Of a DNA stretch of 64,000 nt, positions 46,381 through 57,000 are shown in pieces. The number at the start of each line of letters is the position of its first letter. Position 1 is the first letter of the stretch. The DNA is taken from assembly GCF_947623445.1 (NCBI RefSeq), contig NC_135243.1, positions 126,501 to 190,500 on the forward strand, in the 5' to 3' direction. A model generated the notes under the pieces. That model was not told where the DNA came from. It ran no database searches and saw nothing but the letters and a program-made list of their open reading frames with translations. Position numbers and translations under genes: made by a program. This DNA comes from Clavelina lepadiformis (Eukaryota; Chordata; Ascidiacea; Aplousobranchia; Clavelinidae).

Positions 46381-47364
46381 ATGACAAGTGATGCGATAAG
46401 CAAGGAGGAATTGGACCAATACGATCGTCAGATTCGTTTGTGGGGCATCGACGCACAAAAGCGTCTTCGCAAAGCAAACGTCCTGATTATTGGATTGGGA
46501 GGATTGGGCTCTGAGGTTGTGAAGAACATCGTCCTTACCGGAGTCAATTCCATCACTTTACTAGATTGGAGGAATGTCGTGCAAGAAGATTTGAACTCGC
46601 AACTTCTGATAACACCGGATTGCGTCGACCAAAACGTTGCTGAGTCATCACGTAACAGAGCACAAGAGTTGAACCCAAATGTACAGATTTGTGTTGATTC
46701 TGGCCACGTCACACGTAAAGATGAAAAGTTCTTTCAAAAGTTTGATGTTATTTGCTTGACTCTCTCTGATGAAAAGCTTCGACTGAAAATGAATACAATT
46801 TGTCGATCAAAAAATATAAAATTTTTCTCTGGGGATGTATTTGGCTTTTTTGGATATTTTTTCACAGATCTGGGCAATATTTACGAATATGTTGTGGAAG
46901 TTCCCGCCAAGAAGACCGACCATGAACCGGAAAAGGCTAAAGTTGACAAAACTGTGACTGTGAAAAGAGTCACAGAATTTTGTACGTACGCCGACGCAAT
47001 GGAGGAGGATTGGACTAAACGGAGCAGAAAAAGTTTAAAAAATTCCTCCTCTGTATTTTTTATCATTCAAATTTACGACGAATTTAAACGAAATTTTAAC
47101 CGTCCACCACAAGATGGTGACAAAGATGCATTGTTAGAAATTAAACGTAAAGTTTTGTCACGGAATGGAATGAAGGAAAGCTTTTTAAGCGACGATTTTG
47201 TTGATTTCTGTCGATCTGCTTTGAGTCCGGTTTGTGCAATCGTAGGCGGCGTCCTCGGGCAGGAGATGATAAAAGCCATCTCAGGGAAGGACCAACCACA
47301 TAATAACTTCTTCTTCTACGATGGGTTGAAGCACCTTGGAGTCGTCGATAAAATTTCTCCATGA
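46381..47364 (+). CDS. SAE1: SUMO-activating enzyme subunit 1, intronless
   Basis: One exon, 327 residues; human SAE1 is 346. The start MTSDAISKEELDQYDRQIRL is followed by WGIDAQKRLRKANVLIIGLG, the adenylation-fold glycine loop GLGGLGSEVVKNIVLTGV, then DWRNVVQEDLNSQLL (human LLDHEQVTPEDPGAQFL) and NIKFFSGDVFGFFGYFFTDL. The C-terminal block has SPVCAIVGGVLGQEMIKAIS and HNNFFFYDGLKHLGVVDKIS. SAE1 pairs with UBA2; the pair adenylates SUMO and passes it to UBC9. As usual, SAE1 lacks the catalytic thioester Cys, which UBA2 supplies. The frame is fully open, so it does not look like a processed pseudogene, but no intron-bearing copy is visible here to compare. Confidence 0.96.
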   Translation: MTSDAISKEELDQYDRQIRLWGIDAQKRLRKANVLIIGLGGLGSEVVKNIVLTGVNSITLLDWRNVVQEDLNSQLLITPDCVDQNVAESSRNRAQELNPNVQICVDSGHVTRKDEKFFQKFDVICLTLSDEKLRLKMNTICRSKNIKFFSGDVFGFFGYFFTDLGNIYEYVVEVPAKKTDHEPEKAKVDKTVTVKRVTEFCTYADAMEEDWTKRSRKSLKNSSSVFFIIQIYDEFKRNFNRPPQDGDKDALLEIKRKVLSRNGMKESFLSDDFVDFCRSALSPVCAIVGGVLGQEMIKAISGKDQPHNNFFFYDGLKHLGVVDKISP

Positions 47365-48024
47365 CTTTGAATTCTGAAGCAACATTCCCTTCTTTCAGCT
47401 GCTTGTGACGTTGCAGGTTAAGCGTTAAATTTATTCTGGCCTGAGATCAAGGAATGATTTAGGACTTTGCAGATGTTTGTTTTCATTAAAATTGTTCGCT
47501 ACATAATATTGGTGTCTTGTAAATTAGTTCAAGGTAGGTAAGAGAACGTCAGAAGTTGTTAGATTAGCGCAAGTCAGTCACTTAAAATGAGAACACGCAC
47601 GACTTAACCTCGCTAGTCAGTTACTTTGCCAGAATGACAACAACCCACGCCTCAACTATCTTCTTGTACAATTCTCATCCACAAAACAACCTCACCAAAA
47701 GTGTGCCAACATTTAATTATATTTTTGTATATACAACACCGTAAGTGCATGAACATAACAACTTCAATTAAATATATTGTTTAACTTCTCACTTAGTGGA
47801 AATTATCTGCAAATGTGGAATGCACTATCTGACAGTGGTATTGAAGGAAATAAGTTGAATAAAAATATGACAAAAGATCATTCATGAGGATGAACTGCAT
47901 AACAACAACTTTGTGATGATTTGACAATGTCAGTCGATTTCATCAGAAATTAACGAAACTGCAGTTTTAGCCAAAGAATTCAGTTGCAAAAGACAGTGAT
48001 AACAACGAGAGCGCCCCCTTGCGT
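47365..48024. other. Convergent 3' spacer between SAE1 and MGRN1
   Basis: Must contain both 3' UTRs; no other feature seen. Confidence 0.5.
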
Positions 48025-51000
48025 TTATATCTTGTCCTCCTTATCTACCGCCAGGGGCAGTGGGGTCTGCAAGATATTTCCATTGTTAGCTGCTAAGATA
48101 ACTACGATTATTGCTTCATAGTGAAACCAACCTCGCCTAGAATTTGCTCGTAACGAGGCTCATCATGTTCTTCATTCTCAAATTCTGCCAAAAAAAGGTT
48201 ATGACACCACAAAGCATTTGATTGATTGATAATTCCATCGCATATGACTCACCAACGCGGACGACATCAGCGTTAATCGCGTTTCCATCTGCCATGCCAC
48301 CTTCTATTCCTTGAAAACAAAACCTTTGGTCAACACATAATTTTATTTCTCATTGTCAAAGTCATCATTCAACTTACCGCTTTCACCACTAGGTGGTGTG
48401 GTGGGGTTGGTCACATTGTCGTTAAACTGCAAGTGAATAGAGCGATGAAATATTCAACGAGCTTTTTTGTTCTAGTGTTTGGCCACTTCTTGGCTCACAG
48501 ACTGTTTCAATGAGAAATTATGAATTGAAGAAACTCACGATTGTCTCCTCGACGTTCTTCTGCTGCTTCTCCCGTGACCTTCTTTCATTCACATAGACAT
48601 CTTCCTCACCTGTGGCAGTTTCCTGTTCCATCTAGTGAACTTATCTCCTTAATAAATGGACAGTACAGTTCTCTATGACGTCACAATCACTCACCACGAC
48701 TCGTGACTTCTTCTTGCTCGACTTTCGACGTTGTGGCAACCTGGGAGATGGTGTGGCTTCGCTGGCCCCATCTGTACACAATAGAAATCATATCAATGCA
48801 ATTTTTTTACACCCGTCGATCAAGGGTTGATCAGCTGACCTGTCGTGTTGATTGATGTGGGTCCACAGAGGGCGCTAATGAGTGGGACCACCTCATAGCC
48901 GTCGGGAATACTGACTTCTGGTGGAGCATTTTCTGCATTTTCCTCAGCTGCAATAAAAAAAGGAAAAGTTTTCATCGAAACCAAAATAGAAATCTTACAA
49001 TTTACTCACGATCACTTTGTTCGGTGGATTCAACATCGTCAGCAACTACTTGCTCGCCACTAGATGTTGTTGTTTCACCGCGCTTTCTCACGGCTCGGAT
49101 TTGCAGAAGAGCACGAAATGACTGGCGACAAATTGGGCAACCACTTTGTTGGAATCGAAGCTGATTGGCTAAAACCATATTGCATCACATTAGAGCTCTA
49201 TTTGTACACAATCGCCTCCTATTTGTTCGTTCTAAGATTGATGCAACAAAGAGCATATCCAGCTCTGGTGCAAGTCCTCACCGCATGAGCTGCACAAGCA
49301 CAGATGCTTGCATGGAAGAATGAGGGTGTCGCGGGCATCCGACAGACAAACCACGCACTCCGCGTTCTCCTCGTCGCCGTCATCCGGGATCCCCACATCG
49401 CCACCTACTGGTAGATATGTTTAGTGAGTGTTGACGATAAAATGTCGATGTTATTTTACCTTCTTCCCCGTTCTTCTTGTTTTCGATCCCATAAATCTCT
49501 TGGAAGAGGTAACAGACCCCGTTTATCTGAACAACAATAGGTCATTGTGAGATCATAGAAGTGAAAGTTAAGGTCATTTGTTTACTCACAGCTTGCTTCT
49601 GTTTGAGCGATTTAATGTTCCAGGATTCGTCAGAAACCTGCACCAAGACAAATATCACACGGCTGGTTAATCATTACACAAAAGCCAAAGCAATGTTGTT
49701 TACTTGGTTTGATATTAACAAGGCATCTGCTGCAGGGTGAATATATGATGGCTGTGTGCCAAATCAAAATCTTCTTCTATTTAGCACGTCCCTTATGCTT
49801 AATAATATAACACAGAGGCCGTCTCCGTAAATATACAAACACAAGAAATCACCTTCTCAAAACAAGCATAAGTCACATGACTGTGGCCTTTGAACTCTGC
49901 CCCACATTCTGCGCTGGCCTGGATCACTATCGGGATGTTGTTCGGGTCCCATCGCTATTGTTAGATCATAATATGGTGGTAATATGTTATTGTTACATCA
50001 TAATATGGTGGTAATATGTTATTGTTACATCATAATATGGTGGAATGGAAATTACGTAGCAAGCATCAGGTTACCAAAGTAGATCTTTGAGATGATAAAT
50101 ACTCACAAGACTGTTGTTATGCAACAATGCAGGGTTTATCACGTGACTTGGCATGCAGAATTGTTGGTTCCCCCCGGCATTGTAGTGAACTGTGTCACAA
50201 CGATGGTCACTCGATGTCGTTGTGTATCTATAACAACAATTTTATTCTAGATAAAACATATTATGACATCACAATACAAAGATAGTGGCAAAAATCTGTG
50301 TTGATTTCTTGAAATTATCCGCAACAATTGACAAGAAATAGTCCAGATCACTCACACGACCGACTTCCCCTGCATTGATTCGCTGCTGTTGTAGTAGATG
50401 GTGATTGCACAAGGGCAGTCCGCATCAAACGTGAACTCAATGTTGTATAACGGCGGCATTGAAACTTCGCTACGACCGTTTCTTGTGGCTATGATGTCAT
50501 TGTCGGCTGGTTTGTTCGGAGGATTAGGAACTCTACACCATACATGTTTTATGAAAAGAATTCATAGACATCTGCTATCATCCAACTTACGCACCTGATA
50601 AGACGAAGAGAGTCCTTGCGAATGTTGATGAGACATTTCAGAGCACGAACGGGTTTATCAGGGGCGGGGCACTGGTAGGGAAGACTGTGTGGTTGAGGAC
50701 CGAGGTAGTTTAGATCAGCGTTGTCGCCAAACAGGAACGCTTCCGGTTGAGCAACTTCAAATTTCTTTCCTCCCAAATAGAAGTAGGGCCCAAAGTACGA
50801 GCCTGTGTGAAGATAAATAAACACCACCAACTGCTAACTCAGGAATAAGTCACAAGATTAATATAAAGTAGTAGATACAGTATATTTTTAACCAAACATT
50901 TTCAATATATATTTCTGGCGTAGTGCTCCAGAACACATTTATTGCAATTAAATGTTGAGGTGCTATGACATCACAACTTATTTTGAATTCAGGTCTTTAT

Positions 51001-51134
51001 GTTTCAGCACAAGCAGACTGGGCTTTCTATTTCTTTGTTAATTTACCTGTTTTTGGTGGAAATGTGTATGGAAAGTTTACGGCTTGCTCCAATTCTTCCA
51101 CCTCAGCAGACCTACGAGTTAAGTAAGCACCCAT
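48025..51134 (-). CDS. MGRN1: E3 ubiquitin ligase Mahogunin / RNF157 family
   Basis: Sixteen exons (minus): 51047-51134, 50595-50802, 50356-50532, 50107-50227, 49853-49954, 49590-49637, 49460-49526, 49282-49407, 49010-49168, 48840-48947, 48695-48771, 48539-48631, 48378-48426, 48253-48309, 48132-48184, 48025-48066. Total 1,575 nt, 524 residues, every junction in phase. It starts MGAYLTRRSAEVEELEQA, with Gly2 as in the human myristoylation site. The shared N-domain reads FLFGDNADLNYLGPQP and LINIRKDSLRLIR. The RING is split over exons 8 and 9: ECVVCLSDARDTLILPCKHL, CLCSSC, then GCPICRQSFRALLQIRAVRK. IPDGYEVVPLISAL matches human PPGYEPISLLEAL. The ligase acts on endosomal and receptor targets such as TSG101. 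One gene may stand for both vertebrate MGRN1 and RNF157. The ATG lies two bases after TTGTACAG. Confidence 0.95.
49966..50043. repeat. 32-bp tandem repeat, about 2.5 copies
   Basis: ATCATAATATGGTGGTAATA plus TGTTATTGTTAC recurs in an intron of the MGRN1 gene. Confidence 0.88.
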
Positions 51135-54063
51135 TCTGTACAACAACATCGACAACTTTGATAAACCTCGTGCTTACAGGCACCACACTTTCCACTACGA
51201 ATGTGGTGCAAGTACGTAACAAAGTTTTCTACATGAATGCATTCATTTTTTATGTTTAAGTCAGTTTTTCCAGATTAAAAATATACCAGGCAAAGTTGGT
51301 TAATTAAAAAAAATTTATAAAAACGTTTTGAGGCTTCGTGCACTTTTGTGACCAAAACTGCGTGCATTGGAAGGTATAATGGAGTTTTCGACATAAAATT
51401 GAGCATGAAAAGATGCAAATTTTTGTGTAATGACTTCCAATGAAGTCTTGAATTTTTTAACATCTAAAGTTTGACGTGCATGTTAATTGCAGAATAGGCA
51501 TACCTTGCGTTCGTACTCTGTGACTGAGTGAGGTTTGGCTTCTTACTAAAGATCGATTAAATTTGTTTTGGGATTTCATAGGCCAGGGCTTCACAAACTG
51601 TAGGCTGTGTAATTTTGGGGTCGTGAAACAAATTTAATTTTTATATTCTTTATTGCTTTTATTACTACAGGATACAGTTACTATACTGTGTTGGATTGTG
51701 TGCACTTGTATGACTTTACCAGAGACAATAACACAAGTTGAGATTTGTCATTAGACGTTTATCATTTTAACATCTTTGCTGTGTAGGCTACCCATCAAAT
51801 GGACGCATAGATTTTTTGTTTCCAAAATGGGGTCTTGGAACTACAAAAAAATTGAGAAGCTCTGTTGTAGGCTATAACTAGGCCTAAGTAGCCTCAACAA
51901 TAATACAGCACCACAATCCACTACGAGTTTAAAACGCTAACTTTTACACTCTCATCGAAAAATCGTTTATTGAGGAAATGCGACATGATAGTTTCTTTTG
52001 TATTACCTCACAACTCCTTCCCTACTAGGCCTAGCCTAGACCTCTTAATCTACCTTCTAATCTAAATCTAACTCAAATAAAATAGTTTAATAGTTAACAC
52101 CAAGTTCTGGCATAAACATTCTTCTAATCTGACCGCCAATCTTTATAGGCCTACGGTGAAATTGTCGCTTGGCGTTGTGCTGCTATGCTATGTTGCTATC
52201 TAGGTTGTGCTCCTGCAACGTTCTGCAGTCTAACAAGTTGGATCGCATGAAACTATGAAAGTGAAAGAGACCCCAACAATCAAACTTGTAATTAGGCTAG
52301 TTATTTTTATATGTGTTACTTTTCGCCATTGATGTGGGAGCGAAAAGAAGGGTGCTCACCTCGCTGTAGTAAGACATAAATTACATAACAACAAAGTGAA
52401 ATGAAAGAAGGAAAAAACCAAATAGAAACAAATAAACAGTCCAAGCTAGCGAACAAATTTAAATAAGCAAACTTTTTTTTTTTTAAAAGCGCAAGGAATA
52501 TTAAAATCACAAAGCGATTGAATAAATCTGAGAATAATGGGCAGAAAAATTAGGAGCGGAACAACCAAAACACGAAATATTGTGTTTTTTGCTCTGAAAA
52601 ATCATTAATATAAGCTTTCCAAAGAAAAAGAAGAACCTATAACAAAAGATGCTATTCACATTTGTAGCTGATGTTTATCAAACTTTTTATGTTGGCAAAA
52701 ATTCACCGTCGAAAATGAAGAATGCAGTACATATACACTACAGTACATATACAGTTCAGTGCATATACAGTACAATACACTTCGCGTATTATGTCCTACG
52801 TTGTCATTGTCTTGCTACATAACTGACAAGAAAAAATGGGAAAAGTGTTCATGATATCATGATTATGATCATAAAATTTTATATGGCATAATTATAGGGA
52901 CCGGACAAAAGTGGTCATTTAAAGCAAGTTGTCATATTTACCGGATTTTGTTGTACTCCAAGCAACTAAATATTAGCTATTCCGTGAACTTATTTCATCT
53001 AGTAGCCTATAAAATGGTTTTGTGCGTTATGGCTTTTACATTTATCGTCTTGCGCGTAGTGGCATTGGTAGATGATGGAGGTAGATTGTAGATGCTACAG
53101 AGGAAGGGTTTAAAACCAATGCTTGTGATATGTTTTCTTTGAGACGTAGCAGCTTTACTGTCTGCAACCGGTGGAAAGAGCTTCTGTGTTATAAACAAAC
53201 TTCCTCATTATACTGATCTTGTGCTTGTCCAGGAGCAGACCAGTGTAATGAAAATGGATATATGTCACCTGAACTTGAGAGATTGACCCACTTCAATACA
53301 ATATTACTTGTTGAAATGTTTATTGCGGTTAATGATGTATGAGTCTCATGAGGTCGTTGTCTGCTTTTCTCAACCACGGATTTAATTGTTCACCTTGACG
53401 GCTTATTGTCTGGTGACTAGCTTCAAATTAGCAGTGATCAATATTGTAATGACTTGTTTTCCACTGCTATAAGTTAGGACCAAAGTCCTTGTGAAGATGA
53501 CTATGAAGTTGTCTATGTTAACACTTATTCAAATAGAATTCAACAATGGTTGCATAGAAATGACAACTGTATATACTGATTATATTGAAGTCTTTTTGAA
53601 CAAATACATTTAGACAAAAGCACAGCAACAGCATAAAAACGTCCATGTTATAGGGTTGATCGAAGTAGAATGAATGCATTGAACAGCTGTGCATAACTCA
53701 TGAAAGATAGGCAAGCGCGATTTTTATGTCACGATTTAAAACAGAAAACAGAAAGTTTGCGGTAAGCAATGTTATCTATCATTGACGTCATGTTTCGTAA
53801 AGCAGACGTCTGAAAATAAGAAATGTATATTCTATTCGACTTGTATTCTATAAAATCCCTTTATTATCACAACAGCAAAGGCGGTCTCGCACATCCAAGT
53901 GCTTTTTGAGATTTATACAACATGAGATTTTATAAATTGTACAGTTGACCTTTCTAATCAAGTAAATTAAAAAATCAGAAATTATCTCCATAATAAGCAT
54001 AAAATATTGGACAGTCGTAGAACATGACGTAATTAAAAATCAACTAAAGGAAACAAAAATAAG
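51135..54063. other. Intergenic between MGRN1 and the mucin gene
   Basis: Apart from the MITE (51584-51864) and a short imperfect repeat of CAGTACATATACAGT type near 52725-52775, nothing is recognised. AT-rich. Confidence 0.5.
51584..51864. mobile_element. hAT-type MITE, copy 2 (281 bp)
   Basis: It begins CAGGGCTTCACAAACTGTAG and ends TTGAGAAGCTCTG. Flanking 8-mers TCATAGGC and TTGTAGGC match at six of eight bases, the length of a hAT target-site duplication. The ends and internal AAATGGGGTC segment match copy 1 at 33095. Confidence 0.75.
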
Positions 54064-57000
54064 TCAGCGGTTGAAGCCGTCGACTTTGGTGAAAGTGCCA
54101 GGCATCCATGACTCGTTAAAATTGGTTGAGCTGCAAACGCAACATATTTGAACCTTTAGGCCAACAGCAACAATTAGAAGTATAACGTAAGTTTTAACTA
54201 AATAAACGTTCCTTTATTTTGACTGGTAAGAGACGTGGTGAGAGCTTGTACCTGTATTTTCCGAGGCTGCCTCGCGATCGCTTGCTAGACCGCAAATTCA
54301 GTCGCCTCGGGGATTTCTTTCTGCATTTTATACACGCAATTAGGACAAGTGTGACGACAGCAAGCACTACTGCTGCCAACCCCACAGCAAGTGCGGCCAC
54401 TACGGAAGAATCTGAAACACACAATGAAGTCGTCATAATCAACAAAACAATCGGGTTATGAGGTAGTTAGTGAGAAAGATGCCGTCATGCTGGTCACGTC
54501 ATCCGCAATCGTTCCAACGTATAATATGACGTCAAGCAAACTTATTTTAGCGAAGTGAAGCTTTTATGGAAGGAGACAAAAACAATTCCGTAGTTTACAA
54601 AAGATGATTTCATTTCTGGTGAATTTAAACAACTTTACAAAAAAGTTATCTTCATGAAAACTTTTCAGGTTCATCTGACTTTTAAATGGTTTGAAATCAA
54701 AGTTTCACTTCAAGAGCAAGGTTACGGTTACGTAATAGGTACAGGTTTTGTAATAAAATACACTAGAACACTCCCAAAAAATAAACCTTTACCCTAAACC
54801 TAAAACCTCCTACAGCAGATAAGATAATATAATTGTATACCTAAAGGAAGCCACTTCATTTATGTCGCTTTAGATACCTTACACTGTAATTTAACCTTAT
54901 AATCTTAAGTTTTTTTGGAATAAATTACTTACTTAGATTTTCGCATCGAGTCCCGATGTACCACTGCGTGCACGTGCAGAGTGGATCACCCACATGGAGA
55001 ATGGCGTTGCAAGAGCCACCGTTCAAACAATAAGACTCTCCATCCAACACGCACTGCTCTTCACACCTAAGGTAGACGAAAGGTTAGAACAAAACAAACA
55101 TCCTCCAAGATTAGTTGGCAGCAGGAGCGTACTCTCTTCCTGTGTACGTCGTGTTCTTGTCTCTGAAGCCGGGATCACACGTGCACACGTATCCAGGGTA
55201 CTCGGTGATGTCGCCACATGAGGCGTCTGTCCCGCAGTCGTTGGTTTCATCGTCGCTGCACTCGTTGAAGTCTGAGCAAATATTATCGAAGAAATTGTAG
55301 TTTCACGATTTATGACAAACCGACATTAAGAGCAACAAGTGATCGGTGAATGGTTGATCACTCACTGGACGCGCTTGCCGATGTCAAAGCGGGGTCACCA
55401 GTTGCATTGTTTGCAATTCCAGCTCTGATCAAACTCCCTACATCGGTCTCCGAAGTGACGTTTGCGAGTCCTACTGGTGACGAAACAATGGTGCTGCCCT
55501 CCGTGAAGACAAAACCCGCTGAAACTTCGTAGCTCACTTCAATAGAAGGGGCAAATATGATGTCAAGCTGAAGATTTGAACAACCGTCTGGGTTATTTTA
55601 TCACAAACAGTTCGCGCAACGAGTTGTTATAGACAGGACTTGATTCAGGAGAACTTATACAACAAAGTAAATTTAGTTGTCGATGTACCAGGAAAACTTA
55701 CCCCATTTTTGAATCTTCTGATAAAAGCTTTGGCTTCCTCGCTGGTCGGATCGTTCAATCTCGGATCAAATGTTATGTTATAGACAAGCGTTATGACGTA
55801 CCTTTGGAACGCTGCAGAAAGAATTACCTTTATGAGTCATAAGTCTAAACCCATTATTAAACGGTAAATCATATCGGCGTCGTACTCACCGACACATTGT
55901 CCCGCGTAGAAGGTTTGTAGAGGCGGACAACCTGGGGAGGAAGTTGTAGTCATCGCTATAAACAAAGACAACGATAATATTGTTGTAGCGACAGTGATCG
56001 AAGATCAACGACTATTGATTACGATTTAAAATATCCACTCAAAATATTGTATTTCGGGTTAAATGAAAAGTTAGAACGCTTAATATGGTACATTCTGGGG
56101 AGGTTGGTGAAGGGGTAGTTGTTGTGGTGGTACTTTCTGCTGAAGTTGGTTCAGGGGTGGTTGCCGTGGTACTTTCTCCTGAAGATGGGGCATGGGAGGT
56201 TGTTGTGGTGGTACTTTCTGCTGAAGTTGGTGCAAGGGTGGTTGTTGTGGTGGTACTTTCTGCTGAAGTTGATGCATGGGAGGTTGCTGTGGTGGTACTT
56301 TCTGCTGAAGTTGGTGCAAGGGTGGTTGAAGTGGTAGTTCCAGCTGAAGTTGGTGCAGAGGCGGTTGTGGTGGTGGTACTTTCTGCAGAAGTTGGTTCAG
56401 GGGTGGTTGTTGTGGTGGTAGTTCCAGCTGAAGTTGGTTCAGAGGCGGTTGTGGTGGTGGTACTTTCTGCAGAAGTTGGTTCAGAGGCGGTTGTGGTGGT
56501 GGTACTTTCTGCAGAAGTTGATGCAGGGGTGGTTGCCGTGGTACTTTCTCCTGAAGATGGGGCATGGGTGGTTGTGGTGGTGGTACTTTCTGCTGAAGTT
56601 GGTGCAGGGGCGGTTGTTGTGGTGGTAGTTCCAGCTGAAGTTGGTGCAGAGGCGGTTGTAGTGGTGGTACTTTCTGCAGAAGTTGGTGCAAGGGTGGTTG
56701 TTGTGGTGGTTTTTTCTGCTGAAGTTGATGCAGGGGAGGTTGTTGTGGTGGTACTTTCTGCAGAAGTTGGTGCAAGGGTGGTGGTTGTGGTGGTACTTTC
56801 TGCAGAAGTTGATGCAGGGGAGGTTGTTGTGGTGGTACTTTCTGCAGAAGTTGGCGCATGAGTTGTTGTGGTGGTACTTTCTGCTGAAGTTGGTGCAAGG
56901 GTGGTTGTTGTGGTGGTACTTTCTGCTGAAGTTGGTGCAAGGGTGGTTGTTTTGGTGGTACTTTCTGCTGAAATTGGTGCAGGGGTGGTTGTTGTGGTGG

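Noticed and set aside
46381-47364. SAE1 as a processed pseudogene
   Set aside because: The frame is complete, all family motifs are intact, and there is no poly(A) tract or target duplication visible.
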